Shown piece after piece: positions 16,330-24,057 of a stretch of 64,000 bases of DNA. The notes beneath the pieces are model-generated. The model saw only the letters and a program-made list of their open reading frames with translations. It did no database searches and was not told the origin of the DNA. The translations under genes were made by a program, and so were the position numbers. The DNA comes from Corallococcus macrosporus (lineage in GTDB: Bacteria > Myxococcota > Myxococcia > Myxococcales > Myxococcaceae). The stretch lies in NCBI RefSeq assembly GCF_017302985.1, contig NZ_JAFIMU010000013.1, positions 1 through 64,000 on the forward strand, given 5' to 3'. Each line of letters starts with the position of its first letter. Positions within the stretch are counted from its first letter, which is position 1.

Positions 16330-18285
16330 TCACGCCTCCACGGGCGCGGCCGGTCTCTTCTCGGTGAAGATCACCAGGCCCTCGCGGTGGAACCGTTCGA
16401 GTGCCTCCAGCACGGCGCGCTCCACCTGATCCGCGGAGCGCTCGTGCCGGCGCCGATAGCCTTCGACCAGCTCCCCCACCGTGCGCGCACCGTCGCACTG
16501 CGAGACCAGCTCCGCGGTGAAGGGGTTGACCCGGAAGTGGTGCCCGTAGAGGTTGGGCCGCTTGTGGAAGAGCACGGTCGCCTCTCCTCCTGAACCCTGC
16601 CCGCCGCCGAGCACCCCGGGCGGCAGGGCGCTGAAGCGCTCCATCCGCACCCACCTGCTGCGCAGCGGAACCAGGGCTCGCAGCCGCTCGGCGGGGACCT
16701 CTCCCTTCATCGACTCCCAGAGGTCCGGGAAGTCGAATGGCGGCTGTCCCCCGTCCTCGGCGCTGAAGTGGCCCATCCACGCGATAAGCCCCGCCCAGCG
16801 GGCAGCCTCCGCCAGGGACGGCTCCGCCGAGCCGACCCACCGGCAGAACGCGACCGCGTCGACGAAGGGGTTGGCGTGCGCCTCCGGGTGGGCGTCCAGG
16901 AAGGCCTGGACCCTCGCGTCGGCCCGCTCCCCCAGGGCCTCGAGCAGCACGGGAACGGTGCGTCGCAGCGCCTCGGTGCGGTCCGCGGGCACGCCGCGAT
17001 CGGCCGCGGTCATGGTCCGGGGCTGGCCCCGGTGCCGGGCGAGGACGTCCTCGAAGAGGCGCGTGTACTCGGCGGCGAGGTCCCGCTGGGGCAGTCCGTC
17101 CAGCAGCTCCATGCCGCGCAGGCCGATGGCTCGCGCACCGGCCGGATCCTCGATGGCCCGGCGCAGCGCCGCCGCCAGCTCGCCGTGCACCTTCGGGTCG
17201 GGCACCAGGAGCACGTTCTGGCCGGAGACCAGGCGCTCGCGGAACGGCTGCTTGGCGGCGACCTCCCCGGAGAGCACGAGGCAGGTGCCACAGGCGAGCA
17301 CCTCCTTGGGCACCGTGGGCGCATGGAAGGTGATGGGAAAATCGCGCTCCAGGAAGCACACCGCGCGGCAGGCGCGGATGAAGCGCGCCACCTTCCAGTG
17401 CGCGACGAAGGGCAACACCCAGGACTGCTCCGACAGGCCCTGCTCCTCGATGGCCTTGAGCAGGGGCAACATCCTGCGGCCGCGAGTGAGGACCACCAGG
17501 TTGAAGCGCAACCCCTCCTTGCGAAGCAGGCCGAGCGCGCTCAGCAGATCATACGTCCCCTTGACGACGCCCACCTTGCCGTAGATGCCAATCACTGGCA
17601 GCGACGGGTCGATCGGGCGCGGGTTGTTCACCAGGTGCGGATGATCGCGGAGCAGCTCGCTGAGGTAGCCATTGAGGTCCAGCGGCTCCACGTCGGGGCT
17701 GAAGCACTTGCGGATGAGATCCGGGGGCACGCCACGGTAGATGTTGTCGGGGTGCACTCCCATGCCCATGAACATCAAGGGATTGCCGACACAGACGCCC
17801 TGCGCGTGCTTCAGGACCTCATGGTACGTGGTGCCAAGGCCCGGCCGGTTCATCAGCCGGCCCAGGTCGCTGCCGGCGTTGCGCACCAGGTACGGCACGC
17901 CCGTCCAGGCCGAGGCCAGGTGCGCCGCGACGCCATAGGGCTCCAGGTAGTAGCTGAAGATGACCTCGCAGCCGTGCCGGCGGATGACCTCCGTGGCCAG
18001 CCCGGCGAGCTTGCCGAGAAACGGATTACTCTGCGGCACGTGCAGGAAGGCCGGAGAGTGGGCCTCGGTCCGGTGGACGCGCACCCGTCCCTGGCCGAAG
18101 GTCGGCTCCAACCAGGAGCGATCGTCGGCCGTGAGCATGAGCCGGTAGTCGTCCTCGACTTCGTCCGCGTTGGTCACCACATGGACTTCGTGGCCTGCCT
18201 CGGCCAGCGCGCGGCACATCCAGTACGACTGGGCGCTCACACCCCCTTGGATGGGGGGATACTTCACGATGGCACAGATGCGCAC
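16330..18285 (-). CDS. GT4-type glycosyltransferase fused to a PqqD-like C-terminal domain
   Basis: The start is set at GTG 18285 (VRICAIVKYPP), with GGAG 6 nt upstream; the longer frame from 18348 would overlap the previous gene. The product is 651 residues. Residues 1-420 are a GT-B fold glycosyltransferase: N-terminal KYPPIQGGVSAQSYWMCRALAEAGHEV, and a donor-site region PTVPKEVLACGTCLVLSGE. Residues 425-651 form an extra region ending in a PqqD-like domain (HFRVNPFTAELVSQCDGARTVGEL...EALERFHREGLVIF). PqqD-type domains bind RiPP leader peptides. A very similar end is found on the MNIO protein encoded directly upstream. The inferred role is glycosylation of the modified peptide. Confidence 0.82.
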   Translation of the reverse strand: MRICAIVKYPPIQGGVSAQSYWMCRALAEAGHEVHVVTNADEVEDDYRLMLTADDRSWLEPTFGQGRVRVHRTEAHSPAFLHVPQSNPFLGKLAGLATEVIRRHGCEVIFSYYLEPYGVAAHLASAWTGVPYLVRNAGSDLGRLMNRPGLGTTYHEVLKHAQGVCVGNPLMFMGMGVHPDNIYRGVPPDLIRKCFSPDVEPLDLNGYLSELLRDHPHLVNNPRPIDPSLPVIGIYGKVGVVKGTYDLLSALGLLRKEGLRFNLVVLTRGRRMLPLLKAIEEQGLSEQSWVLPFVAHWKVARFIRACRAVCFLERDFPITFHAPTVPKEVLACGTCLVLSGEVAAKQPFRERLVSGQNVLLVPDPKVHGELAAALRRAIEDPAGARAIGLRGMELLDGLPQRDLAAEYTRLFEDVLARHRGQPRTMTAADRGVPADRTEALRRTVPVLLEALGERADARVQAFLDAHPEAHANPFVDAVAFCRWVGSAEPSLAEAARWAGLIAWMGHFSAEDGGQPPFDFPDLWESMKGEVPAERLRALVPLRSRWVRMERFSALPPGVLGGGQGSGGEATVLFHKRPNLYGHHFRVNPFTAELVSQCDGARTVGELVEGYRRRHERSADQVERAVLEALERFHREGLVIFTEKRPAAPVEA

Positions 18286-18316
18286 GACGCTCTCCAGGTG
18301 ACTCGGCGGAAGCGGA

Positions 18317-20065
18317 TCAGCTCGCCGCCGCGGCGAAGGTGAGGGCATTCAGCTCGTAGAGGCGGCGGAGGGCCTCGACGAAGGGCAGCATCCCCGTGGC
18401 GGGCGACAGCAGCGCGGCGAGCTCCGCCGTGGTGCGCGTCCCGTCGCACAGCTCGATCAGGCGCTGTGTCCGCTCGTTGATGGCCAGATGGCGCACGTTG
18501 CGGAAGCCCGGCGCCTTGGTGAAGAGCACCACCGTGGGCTTGCCCGGGGACTCGTCTCCCACGTTCCTGCCCTCGTTGATGCGTCGCACGAGCTGCGTGA
18601 CGTCACACCCGAAGCGCTCCACCCGGATGTGGGGCCCGGTGACAGGCCGCGCGGCCAGCATCTCCTCGAGGCCCGGAGCGGGACGGCTCTCGTAGGCCCG
18701 ACGGAAGTCCCGCGCGCTCTGGACGGGGACGGCCACCGATGACAGCTCGAGCTGGACGCGCTCGAAGCGAGCGATGTCAGCCAGGGGTGCTCGCAGCTCG
18801 GGACGCTGCTCCACCACCCGCTCGAGGAGCTGGAGGAACCAGAAGGCATCGCGCACCGTGCGGTTCACGAACTCCGGCGTGTGGCGCGGGGTGTACTCGT
18901 CCACGAACCGGTGCGAGAGCTCATGCCAGAGCTTCCTGTCCTGCAGCCACCGGCAGCTCGCTGGCGCCATCTTGCTCACGAGCATGAGCCGCTTGCTCGC
19001 CAGGTCATGGGCGAACGTGGTGAGCGCCTCCGCCCCCACCGCGACGAGCGCCTCCGTCTGCTCCGGCTGGAGGCCCAGCTCCTCGCCCACGGCCTGGGGG
19101 TTCTTCGCCAAACGCCGCCCGAGCCCCGCCTCCACCAGCACCCGGGCCAGCGCGGACTGGAACTCCGGCGCGTCCACGGGCAAGTCCTCCGTGGGGCGCT
19201 CGGGCCATGCCGGGGCCGCGGTCATCGCCGGTCTCCGGACGGGAGCACGGTGGGCGCGGTGGAGGATCTCCTGGGCCCGCTGGATGTCCTGGAGCATCTC
19301 CTGGAACTCTTCGGGGAAGTTCTGATCCCGCTCGATGAGGATGGCCCGCACCTGCGTGCGTTGCACCAGGTACTCCAGCAGGCTCCAGACCTCGGGATGC
19401 GCGTCCACCCGCTGGCTATGGCTGTCGATCCACTGTCCGGCACGCCGCTCGCCACCCGCCAGATGCACCTGGATGACGCGCTCGAGCGGCAGCGCATCCA
19501 GGAAGGCATAGGGGTCGTAGCGGTGGTTCTGGGAGTTGATGAACAGGTTGGCCAGATCCAGCAGCAGCCCGCAGTCGGCGTCCGTCACCACCCGGGTGAT
19601 GAACTCCGCCTCTCCCATGGGGCTCCGGAAGGCGAACGGATAGGTGATGTTCTCCAGCAGGAACGGGAGGCCGATGATCTCCTGCACCTGCCGCGTCTTG
19701 GCGGCACACCGCCGGACACCGGCTTCGGTGAAAGGCAGCGGCGTCAGCTGCCCCAGCTCCATGCCCCCCGCCTGCGTCAGGCACAGGTGATCACTGGTGA
19801 AGGGCGCACGGACCAGCCGGGTGAGCTCGCCCACCTCCTCGCAGTACCCGACGTCCAACGGCCCCGCTGTGCCAATGGACATCTCCAGCGCATGCGGCAC
19901 CAGCGGATGGGTGTCCAGCATCGGCAACGCGCGCTCGAAGCTCTCGGGCACGGAGCGCACGTACCGGTCGGCGATCAGCTCGAACCAATCGATGCGATCC
20001 ATGAACTGCAACTGCTGATCACGCAGCTCGGGGCGGTAGCCAATCCCCACCCCGAGCACGGGCAC
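18317..20065 (-). CDS. MNIO (DUF692) peptide-modifying enzyme with fused BufC/PqqD-like region
   Basis: Residues 1-280 are a DUF692 TIM barrel, the multinuclear non-haem iron oxidative family (MbnB, TglH, BufB). The start motif LGVGIGYRPELRD is followed by candidate metal ligands in HALEMSIG, SDHLCLTQAGG, LLENITYPF, DLANLFINSQNH, VIQVHLAGG and IERDQNFPE. Residues 281-582 add a helical part resembling BufC (LWHELSHRFVDEYTPRHTPEF, PLADIARFERVQLEL) and a PqqD-like end (HLAINERTQRLIELCDGTRTTAELAALL). The start is uncertain: GTG 20065 is used, TTG 20083 is possible, and neither has a strong Shine-Dalgarno. An internal ATG at 19224 with GGAG 7 nt before it could yield the C-terminal half alone. The precursor gene ends about 30 bp upstream. 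Confidence 0.88.
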   Translation of the reverse strand: MPVLGVGIGYRPELRDQQLQFMDRIDWFELIADRYVRSVPESFERALPMLDTHPLVPHALEMSIGTAGPLDVGYCEEVGELTRLVRAPFTSDHLCLTQAGGMELGQLTPLPFTEAGVRRCAAKTRQVQEIIGLPFLLENITYPFAFRSPMGEAEFITRVVTDADCGLLLDLANLFINSQNHRYDPYAFLDALPLERVIQVHLAGGERRAGQWIDSHSQRVDAHPEVWSLLEYLVQRTQVRAILIERDQNFPEEFQEMLQDIQRAQEILHRAHRAPVRRPAMTAAPAWPERPTEDLPVDAPEFQSALARVLVEAGLGRRLAKNPQAVGEELGLQPEQTEALVAVGAEALTTFAHDLASKRLMLVSKMAPASCRWLQDRKLWHELSHRFVDEYTPRHTPEFVNRTVRDAFWFLQLLERVVEQRPELRAPLADIARFERVQLELSSVAVPVQSARDFRRAYESRPAPGLEEMLAARPVTGPHIRVERFGCDVTQLVRRINEGRNVGDESPGKPTVVLFTKAPGFRNVRHLAINERTQRLIELCDGTRTTAELAALLSPATGMLPFVEALRRLYELNALTFAAAAS

Positions 20066-20094
20066 GTCATCCAGCCTGGACAAGGACTGTCGAC

Positions 20095-20268
20095 TCAGGC
20101 GTTGGACGGGGTGCCGCACAGGCAGGAGCCACACACGCAGCTGAAGCACACGCTGCCGGTGTCCTGGAAGGCATAGGCGGGGCCACAGTCGAGCATCTCC
20201 AGCTTGAACTCCTCGGTCTCGACCTGGACCTGCGTCTGCGTGTCCTGCAAGAGGGCGGTGTTTTCCAT
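20095..20268 (-). CDS. Cys-rich RiPP precursor peptide, probable MNIO substrate
   Basis: ATG 20268 is chosen because GGAG lies 6 nt upstream; this gives 57 residues. The first 27 form an acidic, Gln/Thr/Glu-rich leader (ALLQDTQTQVQVETEEFKLE). The rest is LDCGPAYAFQDTGS followed by VCFSCVCGSCLCGTPSNA. Cys falls at 28, 41, 44, 46, 49 and 51, so the core reads C-x2-C-x-C-x2-C-x-C. It is encoded directly ahead of the MNIO gene, as MNIO precursors usually are, and Cys is the common MNIO target. A candidate promoter precedes it at 20307-20334. Which residues are modified and where the leader is cut are unknown. A metal-binding peptide is the alternative reading. Confidence 0.8.
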   Translation of the reverse strand: MENTALLQDTQTQVQVETEEFKLEMLDCGPAYAFQDTGSVCFSCVCGSCLCGTPSNA

Positions 20269-20306
20269 GGAGTTCTCCAATGAGCCAGATTTTGTAGGGT
20301 ACTCAC

Positions 20307-20334
20307 GGTATCCAGGCTTCACTCAGGGTGTCAA
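20307..20334 (-). promoter_or_regulatory. Candidate sigma-70 promoter for the precursor gene
   Basis: On the minus strand a perfect -35 TTGACA (20329-20334) is followed after 16 nt by GATACC (20307-20312), a weak -10. It lies within the 68-bp gap between the GT1 gene stop and the precursor start, which would let the peptide be expressed above the rest of the operon. Confidence 0.4.
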
Positions 20335-20336
20335 CC

Positions 20337-21497
20337 TCAACGCACTCCTGTCGTGAGGGAGGCCACGGCGGTGTCCACGCCCCTGCGGGAGTTCAGGGTG
20401 GCCGCGAGTCCCCGGGCCTGCTCGCGCAGCCGGTCATCGGTGAGCGCCTGTTTCACCGCGGAGGCCAGTTGGTGCGCGGTCACACCGCGCGCGGGCACTG
20501 GCGCGGGTGCGATGCCCAACTGGTGCGCCCGCTCCGCCCAGAAGGGCTGATCAAACGCATGAGGGACCAACACCTGGGGAACTCCGGCGCGCGCGGCGGC
20601 CGCCAGGGTGCCCGCTCCACCGTGATGCACCACCGCCCTGACACGCGCGAAGAGCGGACCATGCGCGGTGTGGCCAATCGAAAGTACCCGTCCGAAAGGC
20701 TCCCGTCGCGGGGGCACGGCCTTGCCCGTGAAGAACAGGACTCGGCACCCGACGGCCGTGGCGACCTCGTGGAAGAGCCTCTCATCCAGGGCGGGCTGGC
20801 TCCCGGAGAGGCTGCCAAAGCCAACGTAGATGGGAGGCTCACCGGCCGCGAGAAACGCCTCCACCTCGGCGCTGAGCGGACGTGGGTCCTCCAGCAGCAG
20901 CGCGCCTGTCGGCGGCGTCCAGAGCTTCACCCCGTCGAGAGGCCCCACGAGCTCGGCATCGGCGGCGAGCAACACGCGCTCGGAAGCGAAGGCGTAGGCG
21001 AGCAGCTCCTCCACGGCTGGCAGTCCATGCCGGGCGTGAAACTCTCGCAGGAGCTGGAGCAGCACCTCGGGCATGGCGATGGAGCGGCGCCCTCCTGTCA
21101 GGAAGACCCCGGGTGCATAGGCGACGGCGAGATAGGGCACGCCCACGGACTCGGCCGCCGAGCGGATGGCGAAGGACATCCCCGCGCCCAGGACGAGGTC
21201 CGCTCCCCGCGCCAGCGTGGGCACACGCTCGAGGTGGGTCAGGAACTCCTGCTCGAGAAACGCCTGGAACCCGGAGGGTGAGCTGCGTCCGGGTGCTCCT
21301 GCGGGCTGGCTCCGAATGAATGCCTCGATGTCCTGGCCCAGCGGCTCGAAGGGCACGGAGAAAGCGGCGGCGTCCGGGGCGTAGAGCGGCCGCGCGGCGA
21401 GCACGGCCTCGTGCCCCGCCGCGCGCAGCCCCAGGGCCAGGGCGAGCATGGGTTGGAAGTCCCCGCGAGAGCCCGGGGCAGCGAGCAGCAAGCGCAT
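20337..21497 (-). CDS. GT1-family (UDP-glycosyltransferase/MGT-type) glycosyltransferase
   Basis: The 386-residue enzyme begins at ATG 21497, with AGGAGCGTGAG in front. It is a GT-B fold of family GT1: N-terminal LLLAAPGSRGDFQPMLALALGLRAAGHEA and the donor-binding C-terminal block IYVGFGSLSG...GHTAHGPLFARVRAVVHHGGAGTLAAAARAGVPQVLVPHAFDQPFWAERAHQLGIA. The HHGGAGT motif is the signature of antibiotic-type glycosyltransferases (GtfA/UGT80-like) that decorate secondary metabolites. Its position 16 bp after the outer-membrane barrel gene and ahead of the RiPP precursor puts it in the same minus-strand operon. It would be a second sugar transferase in the pathway; the acceptor is unknown. Confidence 0.88.
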   Translation of the reverse strand: MRLLLAAPGSRGDFQPMLALALGLRAAGHEAVLAARPLYAPDAAAFSVPFEPLGQDIEAFIRSQPAGAPGRSSPSGFQAFLEQEFLTHLERVPTLARGADLVLGAGMSFAIRSAAESVGVPYLAVAYAPGVFLTGGRRSIAMPEVLLQLLREFHARHGLPAVEELLAYAFASERVLLAADAELVGPLDGVKLWTPPTGALLLEDPRPLSAEVEAFLAAGEPPIYVGFGSLSGSQPALDERLFHEVATAVGCRVLFFTGKAVPPRREPFGRVLSIGHTAHGPLFARVRAVVHHGGAGTLAAAARAGVPQVLVPHAFDQPFWAERAHQLGIAPAPVPARGVTAHQLASAVKQALTDDRLREQARGLAATLNSRRGVDTAVASLTTGVR

Positions 21498-21513
21498 CTC
21501 ACGCTCCTGACGG

Positions 21514-22128
21514 CTAGAAGGAGAACCTCACGCCCACCCGTTCATGCAGCAGATGGACGTTCGTGCCGAGCAGCCGCACGTACGTATAGGCAGCGCCCAG
21601 GTTGAGCGCGAACCATCGGTTGGGATGCCACTCCACCCCGGCCCAGATCTCCGGGAAGACACCCAGGCGCGACTCGAAGTTGGGATCCGATTCGCCGTCG
21701 CCGTCATCGAAGTCGAGGTCGAGCGATTGCACGGTGGTGACGAGCGGGAGCCCCAGGAACTCCCTGCCCGCTCCCGCGGCGCCGAGCTTCAGCCCGCCAC
21801 CGAGGTACGGCACCCATCGCTGGCCTGCATCGCTGCGCCAGCGGTAGAGCAGCCCCGGGGTGACAGCCACCTCGGAGAAGGTGGAGTCCCCAGAGCCGCC
21901 GGTCCCCACCTCCAGCGGCACGCGGAGCGCCCACCGGGAACCCAGGTCCACCTGGAGCGCGGCCTGGAGGGTGACGCCGACCGCCACCCGGCCGCCCGAG
22001 AACGCCTGCATGGGCCCCAGCGCGAGGGGCTCCAGGTTGATACCCGCACCGAAATAACCCGAGCGCGGCACGTCACCCGCGTTTGCTGTGGATGCGAGGA
22101 CGGCGACGAGAAGCGGGACGAACGTCAT
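21514..22128 (-). CDS. Small outer-membrane beta-barrel protein
   Basis: 204 residues from ATG 22128 with GGAG upstream. A signal peptide (MTFVPLLVAVLASTANA) is followed by alternating amphipathic strands (VAVGVTLQAALQVDLGSRWALRVPLEVG, VTPGLLYRWR, WVPYLGGGLKLG, WAGVEWHPNRWFALNLGAAYTYVRL). It ends in ERVGVRFSF, the terminal Phe expected for BAM-dependent insertion. It resembles OmpW/OmpA-like eight-strand barrels. It is the first gene of the minus-strand block that continues into GT1, precursor, MNIO, GT4 and AsnB. A role in export or surface display of the product is inferred only from position. Confidence 0.78.
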   Translation of the reverse strand: MTFVPLLVAVLASTANAGDVPRSGYFGAGINLEPLALGPMQAFSGGRVAVGVTLQAALQVDLGSRWALRVPLEVGTGGSGDSTFSEVAVTPGLLYRWRSDAGQRWVPYLGGGLKLGAAGAGREFLGLPLVTTVQSLDLDFDDGDGESDPNFESRLGVFPEIWAGVEWHPNRWFALNLGAAYTYVRLLGTNVHLLHERVGVRFSF

Positions 22129-22255
22129 TTCATCTCCAGATGTTTCGCGATGAGACCCGGGCCAGCCGAGGTCCGCGAAACCACACGCGCAGCGGCGGGC
22201 CGCGATGATGCGCTGTCCGTGGTGCCCAGGTCATCACTTGGTATGGTGCGCGCCC

Positions 22256-23953
22256 ATGAATGAGCCCACGGCCGTGACCGATCCCCGCATCGGCTCGGTG
22301 TTGCAGGAGCGCTACCGCATCCTCGAGCGGCTCGCCGCCGGTGGCATGGGCATGGTGTACCGGGGTGAGCGGCTGGAGGTGGGCAAGCCCGTCGCCATCA
22401 AGTTCCTCCACGCCTGGGCCGCCGGGGACGAGGAGTTCCGCAGGCGCTTCCAGGTGGAGGCGCGCGCCACGAGCCGCCTCACGCATCCCTGCTGCGTGTC
22501 GGTCATCGACTTCGGCGTGGACCAGGACTCGCCGTTCATGGTGATGGACTTCGTCACCGGAGAGACCCTGCGCGGCCTCTTGCGCGACGGTCCCCTGCTT
22601 CCGGCCCGGGCCCTGGGCACCGTGCGGCAGGTGCTCGCCGGCCTCGCCCATGCCCACGCGCAGGGCATCATCCACCGCGACATCAAGCCCGAGAACATCA
22701 TCGTCACCCACGCGGAGGGGCTCGGGGAGCAGGTGCGCATCCTCGACTTCGGGCTCGCCAAGCTGCGCGACGAGGTGACGGGCCTCACCTCGGGGCTGAT
22801 GCTCGGGACGCCGTCCTACATGGCCCCGGAGCAGATCCACGGCGAGCCGGTGGGTCCGCCCACGGACCTGTACGCCACCGGAGTGCTGCTCTACGAGCTC
22901 CTCACCGGCAAGAAGCCCTTCAACGCCACCAGCAACGCGGAGCTGCTGCGCATGCAGCGCGAGGTGACACCTCCCCGGCTGCGCGACGCCGCCCCTGACG
23001 CGGGCTTCTCCGCGGAGCTCGAGGCGACGCTGGCGAAGGCGATGGAGAAGGCCCCGGGGGATCGCTTCCAGTCCGCCACGGAGTTCCTGGCCGCGCTCGA
23101 AGGGGCCGGGGCGGGCCCGGCGGCGTTGCCCGTGGCGTCCGTGGCCAGCGATGCACCCGGGGGGCCGCGCGCCTCCACCCCCACGCCGTCACGTCCCAGG
23201 GAGGACGCGCTCGCGACGCGGAACGTCCGCGCGCAGCCCCGCGCGACGCCGGTGGGCCTTCAGGCCGAAGCCCGCGCCAGGGACGACTCCGAGGCCACGA
23301 TCCGGTCCGGGCCCAGTACGCCCCTCCCCGTCCGCAACCGCTCGCGCCGCGTGGTGGCAGGCGTGGCGGTGCTCTCCCTGGCAGCGGTAGGCATTGGCGG
23401 ATGGGCGCTAGCGTCAAGATCCTCGGGCCCAGCGCCTGTGTCCTCCGCGGGCCCGTCGCCCACGACCCCGACGGGTGAAGAAGCACGGCCGGAGGCTCCG
23501 GCGCGCGCCACGGCCTGGCAACCCGTCGTGGAGCCGCTGCCGGGCATCGATGAGGTCCATCGGTTGATCAAGGCCCAACGTCGGGACGCGGCCCTGGCGG
23601 CGTTGAAGAAGCTGGCGGCGAAGTACCCGGCGAGCGCCTACGTCCGCTACCTGGAGGGGAACGTCGACTTCGACAACCTCCGCTGGGTGGATGGCGTGGC
23701 GGCCTACCGGGCGGCGCTGCGGCTTGAACCCGCGTACCGCAACGCGCCGGTTGTCATCCAGGACGCCATCCGCTGTCTCGTCAGCGACCGGTTCCACGGC
23801 ACCTGCGAGGACTTCCTCCGCAAGGACCTGGGTGAGGCCGCGGTGCCCTCGCTGGAGGAGGCCGCCCGCGAGCACCCCATGGCCAGCGTCCGGACCCGGG
23901 CCGCGGCGCTGCTCCGCCAGCGAGACCGCGAGCCCACGGAACGCTCACGCTGA
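22256..23953 (+). CDS. Membrane Ser/Thr protein kinase with C-terminal TPR-like region
   Basis: 565 residues from ATG 22256. A complete PknB-type kinase domain spans about 16-285: glycine loop LAAGGMGMVYRGE, VAIKFLH, catalytic HRDIKPENI near 140, LDFGLAK near 162 and GTPSYMAPEQ. A Pro/Arg-rich linker leads to one transmembrane helix (VVAGVAVLSLAAVGIGGWAL, about 363-382). Then comes a periplasmic region with helical repeats (RRDAALAALKKLAAKYPASAYVRYLEGNVDF). All catalytic residues are present, so it should be active. It is divergent from the RiPP-like operon (127 bp between starts) and could, speculatively, regulate it. Confidence 0.93.
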   Translation: MNEPTAVTDPRIGSVLQERYRILERLAAGGMGMVYRGERLEVGKPVAIKFLHAWAAGDEEFRRRFQVEARATSRLTHPCCVSVIDFGVDQDSPFMVMDFVTGETLRGLLRDGPLLPARALGTVRQVLAGLAHAHAQGIIHRDIKPENIIVTHAEGLGEQVRILDFGLAKLRDEVTGLTSGLMLGTPSYMAPEQIHGEPVGPPTDLYATGVLLYELLTGKKPFNATSNAELLRMQREVTPPRLRDAAPDAGFSAELEATLAKAMEKAPGDRFQSATEFLAALEGAGAGPAALPVASVASDAPGGPRASTPTPSRPREDALATRNVRAQPRATPVGLQAEARARDDSEATIRSGPSTPLPVRNRSRRVVAGVAVLSLAAVGIGGWALASRSSGPAPVSSAGPSPTTPTGEEARPEAPARATAWQPVVEPLPGIDEVHRLIKAQRRDAALAALKKLAAKYPASAYVRYLEGNVDFDNLRWVDGVAAYRAALRLEPAYRNAPVVIQDAIRCLVSDRFHGTCEDFLRKDLGEAAVPSLEEAAREHPMASVRTRAAALLRQRDREPTERSR

Positions 23954-24057
23954 GCCCTTCGGGCGGATGGCCGTTCCGAAAACCACCGCGACCCGCGGTG
24001 ACGCGCACTCAGCGTAAAGTCGTGGCTTCCACTGGAACCTGAGCTGGGAGCCACACC

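Noticed and set aside
20095-20322. Longer 75-residue precursor starting at 20322
   Set aside because: That start is a GTG with no ribosome site; ATG 20268 has GGAG at ideal spacing.
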